Assembly: GCA_963734055.1 (NCBI GenBank)
Contig: CAVTFQ010000002.1
Location: forward strand, 62,001 to 126,000
Source of the DNA: CAIWHR01 sp963734055
GTDB lineage: Bacteria; Pseudomonadota; Gammaproteobacteria; Burkholderiales; Casimicrobiaceae
Length of the DNA stretch: 64,000 bases
Direction of reading: 5' to 3'
Below are positions 52,283-59,940 of this stretch, in pieces (the stretch's first letter is position 1; the number at the start of each line of letters is the position of its first letter). A program made the position numbers and the translations under genes. The notes under the pieces were generated by a model. That model saw nothing but the letters and a program-made list of their open reading frames with translations. It made no database searches and was not told where the DNA came from.

Positions 52283-52879
52283 ATGAACAAGGCCTTCACG
52301 CGCGAGCACGACACGGCGGACGACGACGAGCAGAACGTCGCGCCGCCGCTGCCCGCGGGCGCCCGCAACTACATGACGCCGGGAGGCTTCGAGCGCCTGA
52401 AGGCCGAGCTCGACCAGCTCGTGCAAAAGGAGCGGCCCGAGCTGGTCGCGATCGTCGCGTGGGCGGCCGGCAATGGCGATCGCTCCGAGAACGGCGACTA
52501 TATCTACGGCAAGAAGCGCCTGCGCGAGATCGATCGGCGGATCCGCTTCCTCGTCCGCCGCCTCGACGTGGCCGAGGTCGTCGATCCTGCGGCCCGGCGT
52601 GACGAAGGCGCGGACCAGATCTTCTTCGGCGCGACCGTCACCGTGCGCGACGCGACAGGCGGCGAGCGCACCGTCTGCATCGTCGGCGTCGACGAGATCG
52701 ACACCGTCCGCGGCTACGTGAGCTGGGTGTCGCCGATCGCGCGCGCGCTCATCAAGGCACGCGAGGGCGACACCGTCCCGCTGCGCACGCCGCGCGGCGT
52801 CGAGGAACTCGAGATCGTCTCTGTACGCTACGTGCCGCTCGCGACAGGCGACGCGGCCATGGCGTCCGCCGCCGGTTGA
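52283..52879 (+). CDS. greB: Transcription elongation factor GreB
   Basis: A 198-residue Gre factor. The N-terminal coiled coil begins N-Y-M-T-P-G-G-F-E-R-L and contains the acidic tip region G-D-R-S-E-N-G-D-Y-I-Y-G-K-K-R-L-R-E-I-D-R-R, which identifies GreB rather than GreA. The C-terminal domain ends with a Val/Ala tail. It stimulates transcript cleavage by stalled RNA polymerase. The ATG at 52283 gives a 30-residue leader before the coiled coil. Confidence 0.93.
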   Translation: MNKAFTREHDTADDDEQNVAPPLPAGARNYMTPGGFERLKAELDQLVQKERPELVAIVAWAAGNGDRSENGDYIYGKKRLREIDRRIRFLVRRLDVAEVVDPAARRDEGADQIFFGATVTVRDATGGERTVCIVGVDEIDTVRGYVSWVSPIARALIKAREGDTVPLRTPRGVEELEIVSVRYVPLATGDAAMASAAG

Positions 52880-52911
52880 CGCGGCGCGCGCCGAGGGAAT
52901 AGAGTGGCTCG

Positions 52912-53148
52912 ATGGCCTTGCCGACGCCGAACGTTGCCCCGTCCGCGCTTGATTCCGAGCTCACGGCACTTGAGCGCAAGCAGGCGTCGCTGATTGCGCA
53001 CACGCGTGCGCTCCGGGCGGCGAACGAAGCGCTGCGGCGCGATCTCGCCGCCGCCAACGCGCGCAACCAGGCGCTAGCGACGCGCGTGGCGGAAGCGCGC
53101 GAGCGGCTCGACGCATTGCTCTCCCGACTTCCCGAGGCCGCGGAGTGA
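52912..53148 (+). CDS. Small coiled-coil protein upstream of zapA (TIGR02449/ZapB-like)
   Basis: A 78-residue protein; nearly all of residues 15-72 form an Ala/Leu/Arg/Glu coiled coil (L-T-A-L-E-R-K-Q-A-S-L, then L-R-A-A-N-E-A-L-R-R-D-L-A-A-A-N). A small coiled-coil gene in this place is common in gamma- and betaproteobacteria and is thought to aid division together with ZapA. Its TGA overlaps the zapA GTG. The division role is inference from context. Confidence 0.75.
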   Translation: MALPTPNVAPSALDSELTALERKQASLIAHTRALRAANEALRRDLAAANARNQALATRVAEARERLDALLSRLPEAAE

Positions 53149-53519
53149 GCACCCGCCCCCAAGCCGGAGCCGAGCGCACGATCACGCTCGACGTCGCGCT
53201 CTTGGGACGCGACTTCAAGGTCGCGTGCAAGGAATCGGAGCGCGCCGAGCTCGCCGATGCCGTCGCGCTGCTGGACCGCCGGATGCGCGAGATCCGCGAA
53301 GGCGGCAAGATCGCCGGCGCGGAGCGCATCGCGGTGATGGCCGCGCTCAATCTCGCCCACGAGCTTCTGCGCGAGCGCCGTCAGGCGCGCCCGACGGCGC
53401 CGTCGGCGCAGTCCTCGTCAACAGCGAGCGGAACTTCGGTTGACGATACCGCGCTGCGGCGTAGAATTGAAGCCATGCACTCGGCGCTCGACATTGCCCT
53501 CGCGGGCCAGAGCGACTGA
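53145..53519 (+). CDS. zapA: Cell division protein ZapA
   Basis: A 124-residue ZapA. The N-terminal beta part (T-L-D-V-A-L-L-G-R-D-F-K-V-A-C) and the helix (L-L-D-R-R-M-R-E-I-R-E and A-E-R-I-A-V-M-A-A-L-N-L-A-H-E-L-L) are typical. It cross-links FtsZ filaments. The start is GTG at 53145, coupled to the small coiled-coil gene (GTGA). The 6S RNA gene follows directly, as in most proteobacteria. Confidence 0.92.
   Translation: MSTRPQAGAERTITLDVALLGRDFKVACKESERAELADAVALLDRRMREIREGGKIAGAERIAVMAALNLAHELLRERRQARPTAPSAQSSSTASGTSVDDTALRRRIEAMHSALDIALAGQSD
53440..53467 (+). promoter_or_regulatory. Promoter for 6S RNA inside zapA
   Basis: TTGACG (53440-53445) and TAGAAT (53462-53467) are separated by 16 bases, a good sigma70 promoter located within the zapA coding end. 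The start near 53475 would produce a 6S precursor with about 58 extra nucleotides at its 5' end. Confidence 0.6.
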
Positions 53520-53532
53520 CCAGGTTTCAACG

Positions 53533-53705
53533 TTCCCTGCGGTGCTCGAGCTGTCCTTACACTCTTTGAACCAATGCAATTAGCGCGGTTGCCGCGCCGT
53601 TAACGGGCTGGTGTGCGCTCCCACGCGGAAGCGCCTGAAGGCTCCGGCAGGCGACCCTCTTGAACCCACGGTTCAAGATGACGGATGGCACGGCACAGGC
53701 GGGGA
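53533..53705 (+). ncRNA. ssrS: 6S RNA
   Basis: Directly after zapA the sequence shows the 6S architecture: a 5' strand CCCTGCGGTGCTCGAGCTG, then CTTACACTCTTTGAACC leading into the central bubble, and a complementary 3' strand GGTTCAAGATGACGG followed by GGCACGGCACAGGCGGGG. Length (about 173 nt) and synteny fit. 6S RNA mimics an open promoter and sequesters sigma70 RNA polymerase in stationary phase. The ends are approximate. The 129 bases up to the next gene hold no clear gene. Confidence 0.9.
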
Positions 53706-53834
53706 ACACCCTTCAGCGCGCACGGCGCGCGGCCTTCGTGGCCGCCTCGCAGGGTTGGCGTTCCCGGCCCTCGAGGCGATGCACGGATTGCCCCGGTCGC
53801 GACGACGCGCGCCTCGTCCGTCGGGGCTGCCACC

Positions 53835-55304
53835 TCACGGCCGGCCCGGCAAGGCCACTTTCCCGCCGGCCGCGCAGTTGCGCTCGGCGCGTTCGGCGAT
53901 CGCCTTGGCGAGTCCTGTGAAGATCACCGCATGCGCCGGCGCCAGCGCATACCAGTAGACGAGTCCCGGGGCCCCTGCAGGATGGAAATACCCGGTTGCC
54001 AGGATTCGCGTGCGCCCGTCCGCCTCGGGCCGCAACTCGAGCTCGAGCGCCGCCGAGCCGGGCAGCTTCATCTCGGCGATGAGGGTTAGACGCCGGAGCG
54101 GTTCCACCGCGACCACGCGCCAGAAATCGATCGCATCCCCGACCGCGATTTCATGCGGATCTCGCCGGCCGCGGCGCAGGCCCGTGCCCCCGGTGAGCTC
54201 GTCGACGCAGCCGCGCGCCTTCCACAGCGCGTCGAGAAAGTAGTAGCCATTTTCACCGCCAATCGATGCCACTTCGCGCCAGAGCGCGTCGGCGGGCGCT
54301 GCGGTCACGGCCTCGCCGCTCATCTGTTTCGCGTAGAAGGCGAAGTCCGGGCGGTTCTGCCGATACACCATGGATCCTTCCGTCCAGCGCGAGCTCGTGA
54401 CTCCGACCCGTTCGGCCGCCAGCGCGGCCTGCGCCGCCTCCCGGTAGGTCTTGAGCGGGATCGGTATCAATGCCCGGATGGCGCCGTCGTCGGCCAGCAC
54501 GTCGTGTTCGAGCCCGGCGATCAAGGCGCGCGCGATGTTGGTCGGCACGGCGGTCACCAGATTCAGCCAGTACGATGAGAGCGCAGGGGTGAGCACCGGC
54601 ACCGGCAGGATCAACGGCCGGCGCCCTACGAGCGCGCCGAACTGGAGCATCAGCTCCTCGTAGGTCAGCACCTCCGGGCCGCCGACATCGTAGATCGCGC
54701 CCGCGGCCTCAGGGAACTCCGGCAGCCGCGCCAGGTATTCGAGCACGTCGTCGAGCGCGATCGGCTGCGAGCGCGAGCGCACCCACCGTGGCGTCACCAT
54801 TGCCGGCAGGTGAAAGACGAGGTCGCGGATCACTTCGAATGCGGCCGAGCCCGGGCCGATGATGACGCCCGCGCGTACCTCGGTGACGGGGACGCGGCCG
54901 GCGCGCAGGATCTCGCCGGTCTCGCCGCGCGACGCGAGGTGCGTCGATGCATCCCCGGCAGGCTGCAGGCCGCCGAGATAGACGATGCGTGCTACCCCGG
55001 CGCGTTCGGCGGCGTCGCGAAAATTCTCGGCGGCCATGCGGTCCAGACGCGGAAAGTCGGATCCCGCGGCCATCGAGTGGACCAGGTAGTACACGACGTC
55101 GATCCCCTCCAGCGCGGCAGGCAGCGTGCCGGCGGCGAGCGCATCGGCTTCGACGAGTTCGACGGTGTCGGGCCAGCCTCGTGCCTCCAGCGCCGCGCGC
55201 CGGCGCGCCGAGGCGCGCAGCGCGAAGCCGCGCGCCGCAAGGCAGGGCACAAGGTTGGTGCCCACGTAGCCGCTTGCACCGAATACCAGAACCTTGGTCG
55301 TCAT
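53835..55304 (-). CDS. NAD(P)-binding oxidoreductase with DUF2867 domain
   Basis: A 489-residue protein. The N-terminal Rossmann domain begins K-V-L-V-F-G-A-S-G-Y-V-G-T-N-L (3-17) and runs to about residue 290 as an atypical SDR; the C-terminal 160 residues resemble DUF2867. This fusion is regularly found in light- or singlet-oxygen-induced clusters next to MerR-type regulators. Its substrate is unknown. It is divergent from the litR gene and shares a 174-base intergenic region with it. Confidence 0.82.
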   Translation of the reverse strand: MTTKVLVFGASGYVGTNLVPCLAARGFALRASARRRAALEARGWPDTVELVEADALAAGTLPAALEGIDVVYYLVHSMAAGSDFPRLDRMAAENFRDAAERAGVARIVYLGGLQPAGDASTHLASRGETGEILRAGRVPVTEVRAGVIIGPGSAAFEVIRDLVFHLPAMVTPRWVRSRSQPIALDDVLEYLARLPEFPEAAGAIYDVGGPEVLTYEELMLQFGALVGRRPLILPVPVLTPALSSYWLNLVTAVPTNIARALIAGLEHDVLADDGAIRALIPIPLKTYREAAQAALAAERVGVTSSRWTEGSMVYRQNRPDFAFYAKQMSGEAVTAAPADALWREVASIGGENGYYFLDALWKARGCVDELTGGTGLRRGRRDPHEIAVGDAIDFWRVVAVEPLRRLTLIAEMKLPGSAALELELRPEADGRTRILATGYFHPAGAPGLVYWYALAPAHAVIFTGLAKAIAERAERNCAAGGKVALPGRP

Positions 55305-55374
55305 CGAGTCGTTTCGAGAGTGAGGGTCGATGCGCCGTCGCGCACATCACCCGCCTCCGTGCTCGCGCGACGCG

Positions 55375-55443
55375 TTGTATCGCTTTTGCATACATCACTA
55401 TGGAGGCGAATGTATTGACAACATGGTAACAGATGTATAAGAT
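55375..55443. promoter_or_regulatory. Divergent promoter with TGTAT half-sites (putative LitR operator)
   Basis: In this AT-rich patch TTGACA (55415-55420) and TAAGAT (55438-55443) form a 17-bp-spaced promoter for litR. Around it lie four half-sites of TGTAT type: TTGTAT (55375-55380), its inverse ATACAT (55390-55395), ATGTAT (55410-55415) and ATGTAT (55433-55438). Two of them overlap the -35 and -10 elements. CarH/LitR regulators bind TGTA-type repeats, so autorepression in the dark is likely. Confidence 0.6.
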
Positions 55444-55478
55444 TTGCACAATTTCTCTCCAAGTCATCCAGCCGGGCC

Positions 55479-56381
55479 ATGCCAAGCGTCGCCGCAGAAA
55501 AGCTTCCGATCCGCACCATCGCGTCGCTCACCGGCGTCAACCCCATCACTTTGCGGGCATGGGAAAGACGCTACGGGTTGATCCGTCCGTCGCGCACGGC
55601 CAAAGGCCACCGCTTGTACACGCACGACCACGTCGAGCAGATCCGCCGCGTGCTGGCGCTCGTCGAGCGCGGCGTGCCGATCAGCCGGGTTCGCGAGCTG
55701 CTGGACGACGAGACCAAGGCGATCATCGCGGCGCATGGCCCTTGGCGCGATTACCTCGAGCGAATGGCGGCGACGATCGCGCGCTTCGACGAGCCGGAGC
55801 TCGATCGGATATATGACGAGGCGCTGTCACTCCATCCGGTTGACCGTGTCACGACAAGACTCATCCTCCCGCTGTTGGCCCATCTGGGCGAGCGCTGGAA
55901 GGCCCTTCCCGGCGCCATCGCCGAGGAGCACTTCTTCGCCAACTACATGCGCAGCAAGCTCGGCGCGCGTCTGCAGCATCGGATGCGCTACGCAACCGGA
56001 CCGCGCCTGGTAGCGGCCTGCGCCCCTGGCGAGCAGCACGAGTTGGGGCTGCTGCTGTTCGCCCTCGAAGCTCAGAGCGCGGGCATGCGCGTCGTGGTGC
56101 TCGGCGCGGACACCCCGCTCGAGGACGCCGCCATGGCGCAGCGCCGAAGCGGTAGCGATGCGATCGTCCTTTCCTCTTCGATCGATCCAGCGCCCGAGCT
56201 GTTCCATGGGGCCCTGCCGAAGCTCACCGGCGAGGTCGGCGTGCCCGTGTTCGTCGGCGGCGGGACTTCGGTGCGCCATCGTCGCGCGGTGGTGTCGGCG
56301 GGCGCCATCCCTCTCGGCATCGAGCTCGAGGACGGCGTGCGCCTGATCGCCGCGACGCTCAAGAGCGGGGCGACGCGATGA
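55479..56381 (+). CDS. litR: LitR/CarH-type B12-dependent light-responsive MerR regulator
   Basis: A 300-residue regulator. Residues 10-80 are a MerR winged helix (I-R-T-I-A-S-L-T-G-V-N-P-I-T-L-R-A-W-E-R-R-Y). Residues 95-175 form the helical B12 cap with Trp140 and Glu150-His151 exactly spaced as W-x9-E-H. The Rossmann-type B12 domain begins with E185-x-His187-x2-Gly190, which supplies the lower axial ligand. Known members bind adenosylcobalamin, repress in the dark and release DNA on light. It starts an operon whose next gene overlaps it (ATGA). Light sensing is inferred from the complete motif set. Confidence 0.87.
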   Translation: MPSVAAEKLPIRTIASLTGVNPITLRAWERRYGLIRPSRTAKGHRLYTHDHVEQIRRVLALVERGVPISRVRELLDDETKAIIAAHGPWRDYLERMAATIARFDEPELDRIYDEALSLHPVDRVTTRLILPLLAHLGERWKALPGAIAEEHFFANYMRSKLGARLQHRMRYATGPRLVAACAPGEQHELGLLLFALEAQSAGMRVVVLGADTPLEDAAMAQRRSGSDAIVLSSSIDPAPELFHGALPKLTGEVGVPVFVGGGTSVRHRRAVVSAGAIPLGIELEDGVRLIAATLKSGATR

Positions 56382-57427
56382 GTCAGGTGCAGAGGCTCGC
56401 CATCAACTGGGTCGAGCAGGGCCTGGTCCCCGATGCCGTGATCCGGAGCGGGATCCGGCGCCTTTGCGAGCGGCGGCTGCGCGAGATCGCCGCCGGCGAA
56501 TGTGAGGCCGGCGCGCAGGCTGCGGAGACGTTCGCGCGTGCGATGGATGCCTCCGAGATCGCGCCCGTGCCGCACCTCGCGAACGAGCAGCATTACGAGG
56601 TCCCGGCCGAGTTCTTCGCCATCGCGCTCGGTCCGCATCGCAAGTACAGCAGCGCGTGGTGGCCGGAGGGGGCCGCCGACCTGGGGAGAGCCGAGGCGCG
56701 CGCGCTGGAGGCAACCTGCGAGCACGCGGGCCTCGCGGACGGCCAGGCGATTCTCGAGCTTGGCTGCGGCTGGGGTTCGCTCACGCTCTGGATGGCGGAG
56801 CGCTACCCCAGCGCCCGCATCTGCGCGGTCTCCAATTCGCACTCGCAGCGCGCCTGGATCCTCGCGGAGGCCGCGCGCCGCGGGTTGCGCAACGTCGAAG
56901 TGATCACGGCCGAGATGAATCGGTTCACGACCGAGCGGTGCTTCGATCGTGTCGTGTCGGTGGAGATGTTCGAGCACATGCGCAACTGGCGGGCGCTCTT
57001 CGCGCGCGTGCACGACTGGCTGTGCCCGGGCGGGCGCTTCCTCATGCACGTGTTCTGCCATCGCTCGACGCCCTACGCGTTCGTGGACGCCGGCCCTTCC
57101 GACTGGATGAGCCGGCACTTCTTCTCCGGCGGCATGATGCCGAGCGACGATCTCGCGCTGCGCTTCCAGGACTCGCTGCGCTTCGTGCAGCGCTGGCGCT
57201 GGGACGGCGGTCACTACCGAAGGACCGCCGACGCCTGGCTCGCCAACCTCGACGCGCGCCGCGCGCAGGCGCTTCAGGTGCTCGCCGCCACCTACGGTGA
57301 GGCGAACGCGGCGCAGTGGCTGCAAAGGTGGCGCATCTTCTTCATGGCCTGTGCCGAGATGTTCGGCTATCGCGACGGGCAGGAGTGGTGGGTCAGCCAC
57401 TACCTGTTCGATCGCCCGGCGCGTTGA
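56378..57427 (+). CDS. Cyclopropane-fatty-acyl-phospholipid synthase-like methyltransferase
   Basis: A 349-residue SAM methyltransferase of the CFA class. Motif I is L-E-L-G-C-G-W-G-S-L-T (about 124-134), followed by S-V-E-M-F-E-H-M near 190, H-V-F-C-H-R and the C-terminal Y-G-E-A-N region. It lacks the N-terminal CFA domain of classical synthases, so it belongs to the shorter branch found in LitR/ChrR clusters. It probably methylates unsaturated acyl chains of phospholipids. Its ATG overlaps the litR stop. A second CFA gene is at the window's end. Confidence 0.87.
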   Translation: MSQVQRLAINWVEQGLVPDAVIRSGIRRLCERRLREIAAGECEAGAQAAETFARAMDASEIAPVPHLANEQHYEVPAEFFAIALGPHRKYSSAWWPEGAADLGRAEARALEATCEHAGLADGQAILELGCGWGSLTLWMAERYPSARICAVSNSHSQRAWILAEAARRGLRNVEVITAEMNRFTTERCFDRVVSVEMFEHMRNWRALFARVHDWLCPGGRFLMHVFCHRSTPYAFVDAGPSDWMSRHFFSGGMMPSDDLALRFQDSLRFVQRWRWDGGHYRRTADAWLANLDARRAQALQVLAATYGEANAAQWLQRWRIFFMACAEMFGYRDGQEWWVSHYLFDRPAR

Positions 57428-57436
57428 GCCGGCGGC

Positions 57437-57964
57437 GTGCACCAACGGGCCGATAGCGTGACGCTCGCCGCCAACGTGGCACTGTTTCAGGTCGGCTGGT
57501 TCGCCTGCGTGCTGGGCGCAGCGCGTGGCCTGCCGTGGGTCGGCGTGACTGCGGCCGCGATCGTCGTCGCATGGCATGTCGCGCGCGCCGCGCGACCGGC
57601 GGTCGAGCTTCGTCTCGTCGGCGCGGCGGCCGCGGTGGGCGCCCTCTTCGAAACGGTGCTCGTCCGGTCGGGCTGGATCTCGTTCCCGGGCGGCATGCTC
57701 GTCGACGGGATCGCGCCGTACTGGATGGTCGCGATGTGGGCGCTGTTCGCGACGACCCTCAACGTGTCGTTGCGCTGGCTTCGCCCGCACGGGTGGCTCG
57801 CGGCGCTTCTGGGCGCAGTCGGCGGTCCCGCGGCCTATTACGCGGGTGCGCGGCTCGGGGCGCTCGAATTCACCGTCGCCGGCGCGGCGCTGGCCGCGAT
57901 CGCGTTGGGCTGGGCGGTTGTCACTCCGCTGCTGCTGCGAGTGGCACGGCGGCTCGACGGCTAG
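57437..57964 (+). CDS. DUF2878 membrane protein
   Basis: A 175-residue protein with about five to six hydrophobic helices; its pattern (N-V-A-L-F-Q-V-G-W-F-A-C-V-L at the start and G-G-M-L-V-D-G-I-A-P-Y-W-M-V-A-M-W in the middle) fits DUF2878. The function is unknown, but the family is typical of light-induced clusters with DUF1295, lipocalin and CFA genes. The start is GTG at 57437, 9 bases after the methyltransferase gene. Confidence 0.8.
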   Translation: MHQRADSVTLAANVALFQVGWFACVLGAARGLPWVGVTAAAIVVAWHVARAARPAVELRLVGAAAAVGALFETVLVRSGWISFPGGMLVDGIAPYWMVAMWALFATTLNVSLRWLRPHGWLAALLGAVGGPAAYYAGARLGALEFTVAGAALAAIALGWAVVTPLLLRVARRLDG

Positions 57965-57972
57965 GCGCGAGC

Positions 57973-58749
57973 ATGAGCGCGATGGTGCCTTGGCTCGACG
58001 CGCTACCCGCGATGCTTGGGCTTGCATTGATCGCCTGGGCGATCGCGACGCTGAGGCGCAACGTCGGCCTCGTGGACATCTTCTGGGCGCTCTTCTTCCT
58101 GACCGGTGCCGCCGTCTATGCAGCCGCGACGACGACGCTCGAGACTCGCGGACTGCTCGTGCTTGTCCTGGTCGCCGTGTGGGCGGTCCGTCTTTCCGGC
58201 TACCTCGCCGCGCGCAACTGGAACGCGCCCGAAGATCACCGTTATCGCGCGATGCGTGTGCGCAACGACCCGGGCTTCGCGTGGAAGAGCCTCTACCTCG
58301 TCTTCGGGCTGCAGGCGTTGCTCGCCTGGCTGATTTCGGCTCCGCTCGCCGCCGCGATCGGGTCTTCCCATTCGATCGTCGCGCTCGATGTCATCGGTGC
58401 CGCGCTCGTCGTCTTCGGCATCGGGTTCGAGGCGCTCGCGGACGCGCAGCTCGTTCGCTTCAAGGCCCAGCCCGCGAACGCCGGTCGCGTCATGGACCGT
58501 GGCCTGTGGCGTTTCAGCCGGCATCCGAACTATTTCGGCGAATGCTGCGTCTGGTGGGGCCTCTACGCGATCGCGTTCGCCGCCGGCGGGTGGTGGACGG
58601 CCTTCTCGCCGGTCGTCATGACGGTGCTGCTGCTCAAGGTGTCGGGCGTGGCGCTCCTCGAGAAGGACATCGGCGAGCGCCGACCGGCGTATCGCGACTA
58701 CGCGGCCCGAACGAACGCCTTCTTTCCGGGCCCGCGGCGGGAGGCCTGA
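57973..58749 (+). CDS. DUF1295 membrane protein (steroid reductase-like)
   Basis: A 258-residue polytopic membrane protein. The C-terminal motif G-L-W-R-F-S-R-H-P-N-Y-F-G-E and the D-I-G-E-R-R-P-A-Y-R-D-Y segment are diagnostic of DUF1295, which belongs to the superfamily of steroid 5-alpha-reductase and isoprenylcysteine methyltransferases. A reductase or methyltransferase role on a lipid is plausible. The stop overlaps the next start (TGATG). Confidence 0.85.
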   Translation: MSAMVPWLDALPAMLGLALIAWAIATLRRNVGLVDIFWALFFLTGAAVYAAATTTLETRGLLVLVLVAVWAVRLSGYLAARNWNAPEDHRYRAMRVRNDPGFAWKSLYLVFGLQALLAWLISAPLAAAIGSSHSIVALDVIGAALVVFGIGFEALADAQLVRFKAQPANAGRVMDRGLWRFSRHPNYFGECCVWWGLYAIAFAAGGWWTAFSPVVMTVLLLKVSGVALLEKDIGERRPAYRDYAARTNAFFPGPRREA

Positions 58750-59375
58750 TGCGATCCCTGATCGCCGCGCTAGTGCTGCTTGTCGGGTCGGTTCCGGACG
58801 CGCTCGGTGAGGTGCGGTCGTGGAATTTCCGCGTGACGCTCGACGGGCGGGAGATCGGGCAGCATCGATTCACGTTGACGACGACAGGCGACGCGCGCGA
58901 GGTACGCAGCGAGGCACGGTTCGACGTCCGGGTTCTGTTCGTCAGCGCGTACCACTACTTCCACGAGGCGGTCGAGCGATGGAACGGCGGTTGCCTGGAT
59001 TCGCTCGTGGCGCGCACCGAGACGAACGGCGAGCGCCAGGACGTGAGGGCGTCGGCACGCGCCGATCGCCTCGTCGTCGAGCGTCCGGGCCGACGCGAGG
59101 AGCACCACGGCTGCGTGATGAGCTTCGCGTACTGGAACCCCGGGATCCTTCAGGCGCACGCGCTGCTCAACAGCCAGACGGGCGAGCTTGTGCCCGTGAC
59201 CATAACGGCGCAGGGCGACGACAGGGTCGAAGTCCGCGGTCGCACGCTGTCCGCCCAACGCCATCGCATCGTCGCGCCGCACCTGCGCATCGACCTGTGG
59301 TACGCCGACGGGCAATGGGTGGCCCTCGAAGCGCCCGCGCAGGGCGGCCGGTGGCTGCGCTACGAGCTTACCTGA
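58749..59375 (+). CDS. DUF6134-like exported protein
   Basis: A 208-residue protein with a signal peptide (cleavage after A-L-G, about residue 20). The mature part is beta-rich: W-N-F-R-V-T-L-D-G-R-E-I-G-Q-H-R-F at the start, then Y-H-Y-F-H-E, C-V-M-S-F-A-Y-W-N-P and a Y-A-D-G-Q-W end. This corresponds to DUF6134, present in the same kind of clusters. Its periplasmic role is unknown, perhaps lipid binding. Confidence 0.75.
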   Translation: MRSLIAALVLLVGSVPDALGEVRSWNFRVTLDGREIGQHRFTLTTTGDAREVRSEARFDVRVLFVSAYHYFHEAVERWNGGCLDSLVARTETNGERQDVRASARADRLVVERPGRREEHHGCVMSFAYWNPGILQAHALLNSQTGELVPVTITAQGDDRVEVRGRTLSAQRHRIVAPHLRIDLWYADGQWVALEAPAQGGRWLRYELT

Positions 59376-59382
59376 GCATGAA

Positions 59383-59940
59383 ATGAGAGCCCGACCCCTG
59401 TTGCTTTCCCTGCTGCTTCTCTCCGGCTGCCAGAGCGCACCGCATCCGCCGCTCGCGCTGGTCCCGCACGTGGACCTGCCGCGCTTCATGGGCGACTGGT
59501 ACGTGATCGCGAGCGTTCCGACTTTCATCGAGCGCGGCGCGCACGACGCGGTCGAGTCGTACCGTCTGGCGGCCGACGGCACGATCGAGACGACCTTCAC
59601 GTTCCGGGCGGGCGGTTTCGACGGCGAGGCGAAGCGCTACACGCCCCGCGGCTACGTTGTCGACCCGACGTCCAATGCCGTCTGGGGGATGCAATTCATC
59701 TGGCCGGTGAAGGCGGACTACCGGATCGCGTACCTGACGCCCGACTACACGCAGACGGTGATCGCCCGCGAGAAGCGCGACTTCGTCTGGATCATGGCGC
59801 GCACGCCGCAGATCCCCGATGCCGATTACGAGCGCATCCTCCGGTTCGTGGCGGCGCAGGGCTACGACGTCTCGAAGATCGCCAGGGTGCCGCAGCGCCC
59901 GCTGGACAGCCGCCCCGCCGCATCGCGAGACGCGTCATGA
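59383..59940 (+). CDS. blc: Outer membrane lipocalin (Blc)
   Basis: A 185-residue lipoprotein: lipobox L-S-G-C (Cys16) and the lipocalin motif F-M-G-D-W-Y-V-I-A near residue 40, followed by the beta-barrel strands and W-G-M-Q-F-I-W-P. Blc binds lysophospholipids and fatty acids and is stress induced. Here it is embedded in the LitR operon, which suggests handling of remodelled or damaged lipids. Its stop overlaps the desaturase start. Confidence 0.9.
   Translation: MRARPLLLSLLLLSGCQSAPHPPLALVPHVDLPRFMGDWYVIASVPTFIERGAHDAVESYRLAADGTIETTFTFRAGGFDGEAKRYTPRGYVVDPTSNAVWGMQFIWPVKADYRIAYLTPDYTQTVIAREKRDFVWIMARTPQIPDADYERILRFVAAQGYDVSKIARVPQRPLDSRPAASRDAS

Noticed and set aside
53600..53833. A 77-codon minus-strand frame near zapA
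   Set aside because: It covers the 6S RNA and shows no protein similarity or ribosome site.
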